In this document: in pieces, positions 24,401-34,118 of the stretch | Layout of the letters: the number at the start of each line of letters is the position of its first letter | Numbering within the stretch: position 1 is the first letter of the stretch | Assembly (NCBI RefSeq): GCF_031846305.1 | Contig: NZ_JAVRHY010000014.1 | Span: 13,044 to 77,043 of the forward strand | Source of the DNA: Spectribacter acetivorans | Lineage (GTDB): Bacteria; Pseudomonadota; Gammaproteobacteria; Nevskiales; Salinisphaeraceae | DNA length: 64,000 nt | Reading direction: 5' to 3' | Program-made: the position numbers and the translations under genes | The notes under the pieces: generated by a model | Told to the model about the DNA's origin: nothing | Seen by the model: the letters and a program-made list of their open reading frames with translations, nothing else | The model's database searches: none

Positions 24401-27400
24401 ATGACAACCTGCCCGGCCTGTGCCCACGGCAACCCCGAGGAGGCGCGTTTCTGCAATCAGTGCGGGGCCGCGCTGGTGGCGATGGCACCCGCCGCCGCGC
24501 CGCGGGATTATACCCCGCCGCATCTGGTCGAACGGGTGCTGCAATCGGCACATGCAGTGGCCGGGGAGCGCAAGCAGGTCACCGTCATGTTTGCCGACGT
24601 CAAGGGGTCGACGCGGCTGGCCGCCCAGATCGGGCCCGAGGCCTGGCACGGCATTCTGGATCGCCTGTTCACCCTGCTTGCCACCGCTGTCCATCGTTTC
24701 GGGGGCACGGTCAACCAATATACCGGTGATGGCGTGATGGCGCTATTCGGGGCGCCGCTGGCGCACGAGGATCACGCCGTCAGAGCCTGCCACGCGGCGC
24801 TGGCGGCCGGGCAGGCGGTGCGCAGTTTCGCCGATGAACTCCGTCTGCGGGAGGACGTGAATCTGTCCATTCGCACCGGCCTGAATTCCGGTGAGGTGAT
24901 CGTGGGGCGCATCGGCGATGATCTGCGGCTGGATTACACCGCCCAGGGGCTGATCGTGAATCTGGCCGCCCGGATGGAAGCCATCGCCGAACCGGGGCGC
25001 ATCTGTCTCACCCGGCATACCGCGGACCTGGTGCAGGGGCATTTCGAACTGCGGTCGCTGGGCGACATGACGGTGGCCGGCGCGGAGGCGCCCGTGGCCG
25101 TGCACGAATTGCTGCGGGCCGCACCCGCCGCCGACTGGCAGCGGCTTCCCACCCGCCGCCGTGGCCGGTTCGTGGGCCGTGACGCGGAACTGCGTCAGCT
25201 CACCGATGCGCTGGAGGCGCTGGTCACGGATGGCCGGCACGGCATCCTCGCCGTGAGCGGCGAGGCGGGTATCGGCAAGAGCCGCCTGTGCCACGAATTC
25301 GTCGCCCGTTGCCGGGCCCGGGGCGTGAAGACGCTGACCACCTTTGCGCTGCCCTACGCCGATGCCGTGCCGTATTTCCCGGTACGCCAGTTGCTGCGCA
25401 CCTATTTCGACATTGCCGAAGACGACTCGCCGGCCCGTATCCGCCGGCAGGTCGCCGGGGTATTGCTGCTCGAGAATCCGGGCGCCGCCCGGGAGGTCGA
25501 CTGGATCAGCGATTTCCTCGGCGCCGGCGAGGGCGGCGATTCCGACGACATCGATCCCGCGCGGCGGATGCAGGGACTCCACGATCTTTGCGCCCGGACC
25601 CTGTCCGAGGCCGAGGCACCCGCGGTCGTGCTGGTCGAGGATGCCCACTGGCTGGATGTCGGCAGCGAGGCGTTCTTCCGGCATTTCGTCGCGTCGTTGC
25701 CGGGTTGTCCGGTGCTGGCCGTGTTCAATCACCGGCGTGAACGGTCGCTGCCTTGGCTGGCCGACGCCGCGGACGCGCAGGTGGATCTGGCGGCGCTGAC
25801 CGGCGCCGAGCTGGATGCCATGCTCGACGATCTGCTCGGGCGCGATCCGGCGCTGCGGCCACTTCGCACCACGCTCCGGGAGCGGGCGGGCGGCAATCCC
25901 TTTTTCATCGAGGAGGCGGTGGCGGCGCTAGCCGAGGCCGGCGATATCCGCGGCGTTGCGGGGGACTACCACCCGGCGCGGGCCGAACCGCGTCTGGTGC
26001 TGCCGGATTCCGTCCAGGCCCTGCTCGGGGCCCGCATCGATCGTCTGCCACGGCGCGACAAGCAGCTGCTGCAGGCCGCCGCGGTGGTGGGCAAGCGCTT
26101 CGTGCTGGCCTGGCTGACGGCACTGGATGATCTGGCCGAAGACGAACGTGCGGCCGCGGTGGCCGCCCTCGAGGCGGGCGGGTTCATCGCGCCCGTCAAT
26201 CCCGCGGGCACCGAATACGAGTTCTGCCATCCGCTGCTGCAGGAAGTGACACACGGCATGCAGCTGGCGCAGACCCGGCGATCCCGGCACGGCCGGCTGG
26301 CGGCCCATCTGGCGGTGGATTGCCCGGACCCCCGCCAGGCCGGCGAGCGGGCCAGCCTGATCGCCCATCACTGGGAGCTGGCCGGGGTGCCGGCCGAAGC
26401 CGCGCGCTGGCAGCTGGGGGTGGCGAGCTGGGCTGCCCAGCGCGATGTGGATGCATCCCTGCAGGCTTTCCGCAAGGCACTGACCCTGGTCGGCGAGGAA
26501 CCGGACACCCCGGCCGCTCGCGAGGTGGCAGTGGCGGCCAGCAGCGGCATCTTGCGGGTTGCGTCGCTGCTGCCGGTGCCCGCGGACGAAGCCGCCCGGG
26601 CCTACGAGCGCGGGCTGCGGCTCGGCGACGGGCCGGCCCGCGCGGAACTGGCCATCTCCAATGCCTCGCGACTGCTCGTTCACGGGGATGCGCGCACCGC
26701 GCTGGCCGCGGCCCGGGAAGGCGTGGCGCTGGCCGATGGCGATACCGATCTGCTGGGTCGCTTCCGCATTCCGGTGCTGATGGCCTGTTTTGCCGCCGGC
26801 GAGCTGGCCGAGGGCGAGTCGCTGCTCAGCGATGCGGGGGACGCCGACTGGATTGACGGCCCGATTACGCTCGACAACGCCGCTTCGCGGGCGCTGCTGG
26901 CGATCCAGCGCGCCTACCGCGGCCAGCTGGACCGGGCGGCACTGGATCTGGAGGCCTGCGGGCAGCGGCTGGCGGCCGACGGGCGGCGCATCAGCTGGCT
27001 GGTTGCCAATCAGGTGGAAGTGGCGTTCCTGCGGGGCGAGGCCGGCGACAGCCGCGAGCAGGCCGCGCGGGCGGTGGCCTGGGCCGAGGAATCCGGCAGC
27101 GGCACCTTCCGGGAAGTGGCGCAACGGGCCCTGGCCATGGCGCACATGTTGGCCGGCGAATGGCAGGCGGCGGTACGCATCCTGGATAATGGCCGGGACT
27201 TGGTGAAAGCCGGCGCGCCGGCGCACCAGTTCCTCAGCCTGCATCTGAGTCTGCTGGCCCAGGCGCGTTTCCGCGCCGGCGACCCGCAAGCCGGTCTGGA
27301 TGACGCCCGGACAGCGCTCGAGGTGGCCGAGCGCGCCGGCAGTGCGGTCTGGGCGTTGCGGGCGCGGCTGGTGGTGGCGGAACTCGGTCTGGCCTCCGGT

Positions 27401-27643
27401 GACGAGACGGCGGTGTCGGCATTGCTGGATCAGGTAGCCGCGGGCATCGAGCAAACCGACGCGCGGTTGTTCGCGGCGGAACTGGCGCTGCTGCGCGGTG
27501 ACTACAGCGCCCGGGCCGGTGATGGCGCCGCGGCGCGTGACTGGTGGCGGACCGCAGCCCGACGCTGGCAGGACAGCGGCGCGCCGGTGCGAGCGGCCGC
27601 CGCCCGGCGCCGAACCGCCGATGATCTTCTTCAGGAGGCATGA
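24401..27643 (+). CDS. zinc-ribbon / class III cyclase / AAA ATPase / TPR signalling protein
   Basis: A 1080-residue cytoplasmic protein. Residues 4-21 form a CxxC..CxxC zinc ribbon. Residues 55-235 are a class III cyclase domain with both metal Asp residues (FADVKGST D66, YTGDGVM D110). Residues 245-640 are a STAND-type ATPase (Walker A SGEAGIGKSRL, Walker B VVLVEDAHWLD). The rest is TPR-like helices. In the cyclase domain the purine-selecting positions are Gln106 and Leu184 in place of Lys and Asp, so nucleotide choice or activity is uncertain. Such architecture suggests a large signal-sensing scaffold. It ends 5 nt before the LolA-like gene, whose AGGAGG ribosome site lies in its last codons. 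Confidence 0.9.
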   Translation: MTTCPACAHGNPEEARFCNQCGAALVAMAPAAAPRDYTPPHLVERVLQSAHAVAGERKQVTVMFADVKGSTRLAAQIGPEAWHGILDRLFTLLATAVHRFGGTVNQYTGDGVMALFGAPLAHEDHAVRACHAALAAGQAVRSFADELRLREDVNLSIRTGLNSGEVIVGRIGDDLRLDYTAQGLIVNLAARMEAIAEPGRICLTRHTADLVQGHFELRSLGDMTVAGAEAPVAVHELLRAAPAADWQRLPTRRRGRFVGRDAELRQLTDALEALVTDGRHGILAVSGEAGIGKSRLCHEFVARCRARGVKTLTTFALPYADAVPYFPVRQLLRTYFDIAEDDSPARIRRQVAGVLLLENPGAAREVDWISDFLGAGEGGDSDDIDPARRMQGLHDLCARTLSEAEAPAVVLVEDAHWLDVGSEAFFRHFVASLPGCPVLAVFNHRRERSLPWLADAADAQVDLAALTGAELDAMLDDLLGRDPALRPLRTTLRERAGGNPFFIEEAVAALAEAGDIRGVAGDYHPARAEPRLVLPDSVQALLGARIDRLPRRDKQLLQAAAVVGKRFVLAWLTALDDLAEDERAAAVAALEAGGFIAPVNPAGTEYEFCHPLLQEVTHGMQLAQTRRSRHGRLAAHLAVDCPDPRQAGERASLIAHHWELAGVPAEAARWQLGVASWAAQRDVDASLQAFRKALTLVGEEPDTPAAREVAVAASSGILRVASLLPVPADEAARAYERGLRLGDGPARAELAISNASRLLVHGDARTALAAAREGVALADGDTDLLGRFRIPVLMACFAAGELAEGESLLSDAGDADWIDGPITLDNAASRALLAIQRAYRGQLDRAALDLEACGQRLAADGRRISWLVANQVEVAFLRGEAGDSREQAARAVAWAEESGSGTFREVAQRALAMAHMLAGEWQAAVRILDNGRDLVKAGAPAHQFLSLHLSLLAQARFRAGDPQAGLDDARTALEVAERAGSAVWALRARLVVAELGLASGDETAVSALLDQVAAGIEQTDARLFAAELALLRGDYSARAGDGAAARDWWRTAARRWQDSGAPVRAAAARRRTADDLLQEA

Positions 27644-27647
27644 CGCC

Positions 27648-28466
27648 ATGATGCGAGTTGTTTTGTTGCTGACCGCCGGGGTGGCCGGCGTGCTGACCGC
27701 GCCGGTCCGGGCGGCCCCCGACCCCGAGGAAGTGCGGGCCTGCAGCCGGGCCAATCTGCCGGAAAAGACCATGGTCCAGGACCTGACGCTGGACAGCACC
27801 GACCGCGCCGGCAATCGCCGCCAGATCGAGGCCACCTTCTTCGTCAAGCGTTTCGAGAAAGAAAACCGGGCCAACCTGGTGGTACGGGCGCCCATTGATC
27901 TGTCGGGCGTGAGCTATCTGATGGTGGACACGCCGGAATCCGACCGCCTGTTCCTGTATCTGCCATCGCTCCAGAAGGTGCGGCGGGTCAGCGGCAAGAC
28001 CGCCACGGAAAGCCTGCTGGGCACGGATTTCAGCTACGAGGACATGAAACAGCTGCGCAGCATTTCCGAGGGCGGCACGCTGGCCGGTGAAGGCGCCGGG
28101 GAGATCGACGGCCGCACGGTCGATATCGTGGCCCTGACCCCGCCGGCCGGGGATGAGAGTGCCTACGAGCGGCTGGTATTCCGGGTGGACCGGGAGACCT
28201 GCGTGACCCTGCGGGTGGACTTCTTCGAGCGCGGTGCGGAACTGACCAAGCGCTATACCGCGGATCCATCCTCGCTGCGTCAGGTGGGCGAGCGCTGGCT
28301 GGCCACCCGGTCGACCATGACGGATCGGCAGGACGGCACCGAGACGCAGCTGGAAGTCACCTCGGTGGAGTACGACGAGGACGTATCCGACGGGGTGTTC
28401 AACTCCCGCACCTTCTATCTGGGTGTTTATGATCCGGATGCGGCCCGCCGCCGCGATGCCGGCTGA
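27648..28466 (+). CDS. outer membrane lipoprotein-sorting (LolA-like) periplasmic protein
   Basis: A 272-residue exported protein with signal peptide (MMRVVLLLTAGVAGVLTAPVRA). The mature part, with FFVKRFEKENRANLVVRAP, SYLMVDTPESDRLFLYLPSLQKVRR and LLGTDFSYEDM, matches the LolA-fold family found next to RND/MMPL exporters and thought to accept lipids from them. A strong AGGAGG ribosome site (27633-27638) fits ATG 27648. The RND gene starts 18 nt downstream, which supports a joint role in moving a lipid or other hydrophobic molecule to the outer membrane. Confidence 0.85.
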   Translation: MMRVVLLLTAGVAGVLTAPVRAAPDPEEVRACSRANLPEKTMVQDLTLDSTDRAGNRRQIEATFFVKRFEKENRANLVVRAPIDLSGVSYLMVDTPESDRLFLYLPSLQKVRRVSGKTATESLLGTDFSYEDMKQLRSISEGGTLAGEGAGEIDGRTVDIVALTPPAGDESAYERLVFRVDRETCVTLRVDFFERGAELTKRYTADPSSLRQVGERWLATRSTMTDRQDGTETQLEVTSVEYDEDVSDGVFNSRTFYLGVYDPDAARRRDAG

Positions 28467-28484
28467 TCCGGGGCCCGGCCGCCG

Positions 28485-31181
28485 GTGATTGCCACGCTGT
28501 CCGAGTGGGTGACCCGCCATGCCGGCTGGGTGGTGGCAGGCGTGGTGGCCCTTACCGCGCTGGCCGCAGCGAGCCTGGTGGACTGGCCGGAGCGGCGGCT
28601 GGCAATCGACATCGATCCCGCCATCGGCACGCTGCTGCCGGCCGGCGGCGAGGCGCAGGCCTATCTGAAGCGGGTCGAACGCATCTTCGGTCAGTCGGAA
28701 TCGGTGGTGGTGGCGCTGTATCCGGAAGACGTGTTCGCGGCGGCTACCCTGACATCGCTGGCGGCGCTGGATCGTGATCTGGCGGCGTTGCCCTACGTGC
28801 AATCGGTAACTTCCCTGGCCTCGGCGCCGCTGATGCGGGCCGACGGCGACACCCTGGATCTGGGCGCCGCCAGCGCGGGCGAAGGCGAGGCGCTGGCGCA
28901 GGCGGCCCGGGCCAATCCGCTGATTGCCGGGACTCTGCTGGGGGCGGAGGGTCGGGCCACCGCCCTGGTGGTGGCACTGGCCGCCGACTACGAAACCGAT
29001 CCCGGCGGGCAGGCCGCCATGGCGGGCATCCGCGCTGCCGTGGATGCGGCATTCGCTGACACGGCCGGCGTGCGCGTCACCGGTCCGCCGGCGATCAAGG
29101 CCGCCACGGTCGAGGCGCTGATGCGGGAGCTCACGCGGCTGGTACCGGGGATTCTGGTGCTGGTGGCCCTGTTCCTGCTGGTGGCGTTCCGCAGCGCCCG
29201 CGGCGTGCTGCTGCCAATGGCGACCATTGGCATTGCCCTGGTCTGGGTACTGGCGGTGATGTCGCTGACGGGCCGCAGCCTCAATCTGATCACCGCCATC
29301 GTGCCGCCGGTGGTGATCACGGTGGGGCTGGCCTACACCCTGCATCTGCTGTCGGCCTACTACCGGGTGCGACGGGCGGCCGACCCGGCGGCGGCGGCCG
29401 TGGCCGATGTCGGCATGCCGCTGCTGTTGACCGGGGCCACCACCGGCTCGGGTTTTCTCGCCCTGATGCTGTCGCCGCTGGCGCCGATCCGGGAATTCGC
29501 CTGGCTGTCGGCCCTGGGTATCGGGTTCTCCGTGTTGCTGTCGCTGACCTTTCTGCCGGCCATGCTGCGGCTGTTCGCCTGCCACAACATCGGGGCGCCG
29601 CCGGGGGCGCGGCTGGTGCGCTTCGGCTCCAGCTGGCTGGCGGCATTCAACGTCCGCCACCGGCGCCGGATTCTGGCGGCCGGCGGGGTGCTGATGCTGG
29701 TAGCGCTGGTCGGGGCCTCGGGTATCCGGGTGGGCACGGACTATGTCAACGGATTCGGCGAGTCCACCCCGGTACGCCAGGACTTCAACCGCATCAGCGG
29801 GGATTTCGGCGGGGCCACACCGTTGTCGGTGGTGCTCACCGCGCCGGCGCAGGGCAGTTTCGCCCGGCCGGACCTGCTGGCGGCCCTGGACGAACTGCAG
29901 CGGTGGCTGGCGGAGCAACCCGAAATCGGCTCGGTGACCTCGCTGGTGGATTACGTGCGCACGCTCAATCGCGCGCTCAACGAGGGGGACGCGGCCGCCT
30001 ACGCAATTCCCGACAACGCCACCGCGGTCAAGCAGCTCCTGCTGTTCGGCGGTGGCGATACGCTGGAGAGCCTGGCCGACACCGGGCTGCGGCACACTCA
30101 GTTGAAGGTGCGCGCCAACGTCAGCGACAGCGCGGCGATCGGCGCGCTGGTCGACCGCATTCGCGATCGGCTGGCGACCCTGCCCGAGCCGCTGTCGGGC
30201 CGGGTGACCGGTACCCCGGTCCTGCTCGGCAACGTGGTGGATGACATCGCCAGCGGCCAGATCGTGACCATTGGCGCGGCGCTGCTGGTGGTATTCCTGC
30301 TGCTGTCGGCGCTGTTCACCTCGTTTTCCACCGGGGCCCTGGCGCTGCTGCCCAATCTGCTGCCGGTGTTGCTGTACTTCGGCGCGCTGGGGTTTTCCGG
30401 GGTCACGCTCAATCCCACTACCAGCCTGATCGCCTGCATCGTGCTGGGCATCGCGGTGGACGACACGCTGTACTACCTGGCGCGCTTCAACAACGACGCG
30501 CGGCGTTTCGCCAGCGAGTCCCGGGCCACCGTCAGCGCGTTGCGGGCCGTGCTGCGACCGGTCACCTACACCTCGCTGGCGCTGATTGCGGGTTTCCTGA
30601 TGCTGACCACCAGCGGCCTGCAGAACCAGGTGCAGTTCGGGGCGCTGGCGGCCTTTACTATTGCGGTGGCCTGGCTGACGGACGTGACCTTTACCCCGGC
30701 GCTGGCATCCGGCGTCAAGATCGTCACCCTCTGGGACGTGCTGCGGCTGGACCTGGGCCGCGCCCCGCAGGATTCGATTCCGCTGTTCGCCGATCTCAAG
30801 CTGCGTCAGGCCCGCATCTTCGCGCTGCTGTCGGAAATCCAGCAGAGTCCGGCCGGGGAACGGGTGATTGCGGAAGGCGACGAGGCCGGCGACATCTTCG
30901 TGGTGATCGATGGCGAACTGCGGGTCTGGGTCGAGCGCGAGGATCAGCAGGTGGAACTGCAGCGACTGCGGCGAGGTGCGGTACTCGGCGAGGTGGGTCA
31001 CTTCGCCCGTCGCCGCACGGCGAATGTCGATGCCGTGACCGACGTGCGGCTGCTGCGATTCGATTCCGACGATCTGGAACAGCTGCGGCGCCGTTATCCG
31101 CGGACCGCGGCGCTGGTGTTCCGCAATCTCAACCGCATTCAGGCGCAGCGGCTGGCGGAAGCCACCCGGCGGATTGCCTGA
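28485..31181 (+). CDS. RND/MMPL exporter with C-terminal cyclic nucleotide-binding domain
   Basis: An 898-residue inner-membrane transporter. Two copies of the RND layout are seen: an N-terminal membrane helix, a periplasmic loop, then clusters of helices at about residues 215-370 and 595-760. The second half has NPTTSLIACIVLGIAVDDTLYY, typical of MMPL/HpnN-like lipid exporters. After the last helix, residues 775-895 form a cNMP-binding domain: VIAEGDEAGDIFVVIDGEL and a phosphate-binding cassette LGEVGHFARRRTANV with the needed Glu and Arg. This fusion is unusual, and two cyclase genes lie nearby. GTG 28485 follows the LolA-like stop by 18 nt. Energy would come from the proton gradient. Confidence 0.9.
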   Translation: MIATLSEWVTRHAGWVVAGVVALTALAAASLVDWPERRLAIDIDPAIGTLLPAGGEAQAYLKRVERIFGQSESVVVALYPEDVFAAATLTSLAALDRDLAALPYVQSVTSLASAPLMRADGDTLDLGAASAGEGEALAQAARANPLIAGTLLGAEGRATALVVALAADYETDPGGQAAMAGIRAAVDAAFADTAGVRVTGPPAIKAATVEALMRELTRLVPGILVLVALFLLVAFRSARGVLLPMATIGIALVWVLAVMSLTGRSLNLITAIVPPVVITVGLAYTLHLLSAYYRVRRAADPAAAAVADVGMPLLLTGATTGSGFLALMLSPLAPIREFAWLSALGIGFSVLLSLTFLPAMLRLFACHNIGAPPGARLVRFGSSWLAAFNVRHRRRILAAGGVLMLVALVGASGIRVGTDYVNGFGESTPVRQDFNRISGDFGGATPLSVVLTAPAQGSFARPDLLAALDELQRWLAEQPEIGSVTSLVDYVRTLNRALNEGDAAAYAIPDNATAVKQLLLFGGGDTLESLADTGLRHTQLKVRANVSDSAAIGALVDRIRDRLATLPEPLSGRVTGTPVLLGNVVDDIASGQIVTIGAALLVVFLLLSALFTSFSTGALALLPNLLPVLLYFGALGFSGVTLNPTTSLIACIVLGIAVDDTLYYLARFNNDARRFASESRATVSALRAVLRPVTYTSLALIAGFLMLTTSGLQNQVQFGALAAFTIAVAWLTDVTFTPALASGVKIVTLWDVLRLDLGRAPQDSIPLFADLKLRQARIFALLSEIQQSPAGERVIAEGDEAGDIFVVIDGELRVWVEREDQQVELQRLRRGAVLGEVGHFARRRTANVDAVTDVRLLRFDSDDLEQLRRRYPRTAALVFRNLNRIQAQRLAEATRRIA

Positions 31182-31304
31182 GCCGCCGATTATCCGGAAA
31201 GCGTCCTGTTATCATCGAAGGAAACCGAACGTAAATCGGGGAACCCGCGCCATGGGTGCGGTTCCAAGCCGATGCGAGCTGCGGGCAAGGAGGATGCAAT
31301 TACC

Positions 31305-32216
31305 GTGATCGACAAGCGATGGCGCTGGCTGTGGGTTGTCTGTTGTCTGCCGATGCTGGCGGGCGCCGCCGACCCGGTGGAGCAGGCGCGCAGCACGGTG
31401 GCCGAGACCAATCAGGCCGATGCCGCCTCCCAGGACCGCATCGATAACCTGTCGGCGGAAACCCGCCGGATGCTGGATGCCTACCGCGAGGCGGTCACCC
31501 GGACCCAGCAGCTGCAGGTGTACAACCGCGAGCTAGAGAAGGTGGTGACCGAACAGGAACGCCGCAAGCAGGCGTTGCAGGACCGCATCGACCGGGTGGG
31601 TGACCTGCGCGAGCAGGTGGAACCGCTGATGCTGCGGATGATCGACGGGCTGGAACGGTTCGTCGAGGCGGATCTGCCGTTTTCGCTGGCCGAACGGCGC
31701 GAGCGCGTGGCCGGGCTGCGCGAGGCCGCCGCGAATCCCGACCTCAACGTGGCGGAGCGCTTCCGGCGCGTGCTCGAGGCCTATCAGGCCGAAGCCGAGT
31801 ACGGCCGCACCATGGGCACCTACCGCGGCGAGATAGAGCTGGACGACAGCCCCCGGCTGGTGGAATTCCTTCGGGTGGGGCGGACCATGCTGTTCTATCT
31901 GACACCCGACGACGCCCGCGCCGGCTACTGGGACCGTGAGAGCGGCGCCTGGCAGCCGTTGGCCGACCGCTACCGCAATCCCGTGCGCGAGGGCATTCGC
32001 GTGGCCAAGGATGTGGCGGCCCCGCAGTTGATCGAGGTGGCGGTGCCGGCGCCCTCGCCCCCCGAGCCCGCGGCGCTGCCCGAGGCGGACAGCCCGGCGG
32101 AATCACCGGATACCCCGGCCGAGCCCGCCGCCGACACGGAAGAGGGTGCGTCGAACGACTCGGCTGACTGGAATACCGCCCCCGCCCGGGAGCAGCCGTC
32201 GGGGAGCGCCTCATGA
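31305..32216 (+). CDS. DUF3450 periplasmic coiled-coil protein
   Basis: A 303-residue exported protein: signal peptide (residues 1-22), a long coiled coil (about 25-110, with TRTQQLQVYNRELEKVV), then a globular part with YRGEIELDD, VEFLRVGRTMLFYLTPDD and a Pro/Ala/Glu-rich tail. This is the DUF3450 layout found at the head of TonB2/TtpC gene clusters. GTG 31305 is chosen because AAGGAGG (31288-31294) lies 10 nt before it; an ATG at 31272 would put charged residues before the signal peptide. The stop overlaps the TtpC-like gene (ATGA). Confidence 0.8.
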   Translation: MIDKRWRWLWVVCCLPMLAGAADPVEQARSTVAETNQADAASQDRIDNLSAETRRMLDAYREAVTRTQQLQVYNRELEKVVTEQERRKQALQDRIDRVGDLREQVEPLMLRMIDGLERFVEADLPFSLAERRERVAGLREAAANPDLNVAERFRRVLEAYQAEAEYGRTMGTYRGEIELDDSPRLVEFLRVGRTMLFYLTPDDARAGYWDRESGAWQPLADRYRNPVREGIRVAKDVAAPQLIEVAVPAPSPPEPAALPEADSPAESPDTPAEPAADTEEGASNDSADWNTAPAREQPSGSAS

Positions 32217-33562
32217 TCCGTCTTGTCCCCGTTCTGCTTGCCGCGCTGTTTGCCGGGACCGTGTCGGCCGCACCCAGCCTGGAGTCCCTGCTGCGCGAGG
32301 TCGAGGAGGCCCAGCAGGCCAGTAACCGCATCAACCGCGAGCGCGAGCAGCGCTTCCTCGAGAACAAGCAGGAACAGCAGCGGCTACTGGCCGAGGCACG
32401 GGCCGAGCTGGCGCCGATCGAGAGCCGCACCAGTGAACTGCGCGGTCGTTATGACAGCCTGCAGCAGGAAATCACGGCGTTGCAGACCGAACTGGAAGAC
32501 AAGGCCGGTGATCTCAACCAGATGGTGGCGGTGGTGCGTCAGGCGGCCGGCGATCTGCAGGCGGTGGCGTCGGATTCGCTGATCACCGCCCAGTATCCCG
32601 AGCGCGAGTCGCAGCTGTCAGCACTGGCCGCCAGCGACAGCGTGCCCAGTGCCGAAGAGTTGCAACAACTCTGGTTCCTGCTGCAGCAGGAAATGACCGC
32701 CAGCGGTCAGGTCACCACGTTTGACGCCCCCGTGGTTGCACCGGACGGCAGCACGGCGGAGGAAGCGGTGACGCGGGTGGGTTCGTTCGTGGCGGTGGCC
32801 GGCGGCGATTACCTGCAGTATCTGCCCGGCACCGGCCTGAAGCGTCTGGCCCGCCAGCCGGGCGGCGGCGCGCGCTCGATGGCGGCGGACCTGGAAAGCG
32901 CGGACAGCGGCCTGGTACCGATGGCAATCGATCCCACGCGCGGCAACATCCTGTCGCTGCTGGGGCAGCGGCCGGACCTGCTGGAGCGAGTCCATCAGGG
33001 CGGGGGCGTTGGCTACGTGATCATCGGTCTGGGCGTGTTCGGGGTGCTGCTGGCGATCTGGCAGTTCCTGCGCCTGCTGGCCACCGGTCGGCGCGTGCGC
33101 GGGCAACTGAAGAATCTTGGCGAACCGAGTTCGAACAATCCGCTCGGCCGTATCCTGCAGGCGGCCCGCGACGCGGATGCCGATGATCCCGAAGGCCTGG
33201 AACTGAGCCTCGACGAGGCGGTGATTCGCGAAGCGCCGCGGCTGCAGCGTACGCAGCCGCTGATCAAGCTGCTGGCCGCGGTGGCGCCGCTGATGGGCCT
33301 GCTCGGCACGGTGGTGGGCATGATCGCCACCTTCCAGGCGATCACCCTGTTCGGTACCGGCGATCCCAAGCTGATGGCTGGCGGCATTTCCCAGGCGCTG
33401 GTGACGACGGTACTGGGGCTGGTGGTGGCGATCCCGCTGCTGTTCGCCCACAGCCTGCTGGCCTCGCGCAGCCGCGGGCTGATCCAGATTCTGGAGGAGC
33501 AGAGCGCCGGGCTGCTGGCGCGCTATCTGGAGAGTCGCACGTCCGGGAGCTCCCGTGCCTGA
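32213..33562 (+). CDS. TtpC-like MotA/TolQ/ExbB protein with N-terminal periplasmic extension
   Basis: A 449-residue protein. The first 20 residues are a signal peptide, then a long coiled coil (residues 20-125), a beta-rich segment, and from about residue 265 the MotA/TolQ/ExbB core with three membrane helices and the LIKLLAAVAPLMGLLGTVVGM signature. In Vibrio, TtpC proteins of this type are needed for TonB2-dependent transport along with ExbB2 and ExbD2. It shares an 8-nt overlap with the next exbB gene. Its partner is most likely the DUF3450 protein, which has a similar coiled coil. Confidence 0.85.
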   Translation: MIRLVPVLLAALFAGTVSAAPSLESLLREVEEAQQASNRINREREQRFLENKQEQQRLLAEARAELAPIESRTSELRGRYDSLQQEITALQTELEDKAGDLNQMVAVVRQAAGDLQAVASDSLITAQYPERESQLSALAASDSVPSAEELQQLWFLLQQEMTASGQVTTFDAPVVAPDGSTAEEAVTRVGSFVAVAGGDYLQYLPGTGLKRLARQPGGGARSMAADLESADSGLVPMAIDPTRGNILSLLGQRPDLLERVHQGGGVGYVIIGLGVFGVLLAIWQFLRLLATGRRVRGQLKNLGEPSSNNPLGRILQAARDADADDPEGLELSLDEAVIREAPRLQRTQPLIKLLAAVAPLMGLLGTVVGMIATFQAITLFGTGDPKLMAGGISQALVTTVLGLVVAIPLLFAHSLLASRSRGLIQILEEQSAGLLARYLESRTSGSSRA

Positions 33563-34118
33563 CTGGGGCATGATCGTCGCGCTGGCACCGGACTGGTTCG
33601 ACCGGTTCATCGATACCGGTGGCGACATTCTGTGGGCGATCCTGTTCGTTACCGTACTGTTGTGGACGCTGATCCTGGAGCGCCTCTGGTTCTACCGCTT
33701 CGTGTTTCCGCGGCGGGTGCGCCGCTGGCAGGACGAATGGCGGGCCCGGGCCGATCACAGTTCGTGGCGGGCGCGGGCCATCCGCGGGCTGATCGTGTCG
33801 CGGGCCAACGCGCAGCTACGCGCCGGACTGCCGGCGATTCGCAACCTGATCGCCCTGTGTCCGCTGCTGGGGCTGCTGGGCACGGTGACCGGCATGATCC
33901 AGGTGTTCGACGTGATGGCGCTCAAGGGCACATCCGATGCCCGGGCCATGGCCTCGGGCGTGTCCCAGGCAACCATTCCCACCATGGCCGGCATGGTGGT
34001 GGCCCTGTCGGGCCTGTATTTCGGCACCCGGTTCCCGCAGCGGGCGGCGCGCGAAACCCGGCGTCTGGCCGATCGGCTCGACATCCACGGGGCGGGAGGC
34101 GGTCATGGCCAGGCGTAG
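33555..34118 (+). CDS. exbB: ExbB-like biopolymer transport protein
   Basis: A 187-residue inner-membrane protein of the MotA/TolQ/ExbB family with three membrane helices (about residues 20-40, 95-115 and 138-157). The signature is NLIALCPLLGLLGTVTGMI, followed by the ASGVSQATIPTMAGM stretch. With ExbD it forms the proton-driven motor for TonB. It is the short ExbB of a two-ExbB set, downstream of the extended TtpC-like gene, and overlaps exbD by 14 nt. Confidence 0.9.
   Translation: MPDWGMIVALAPDWFDRFIDTGGDILWAILFVTVLLWTLILERLWFYRFVFPRRVRRWQDEWRARADHSSWRARAIRGLIVSRANAQLRAGLPAIRNLIALCPLLGLLGTVTGMIQVFDVMALKGTSDARAMASGVSQATIPTMAGMVVALSGLYFGTRFPQRAARETRRLADRLDIHGAGGGHGQA

Noticed and set aside
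27234..31001. A 1255-codon open frame on the minus strand
   Set aside because: It lies opposite the cyclase/ATPase, LolA-like and RND genes, has a His/Gln/Arg-rich composition typical of the antisense of GC-rich genes, and shows no domain.
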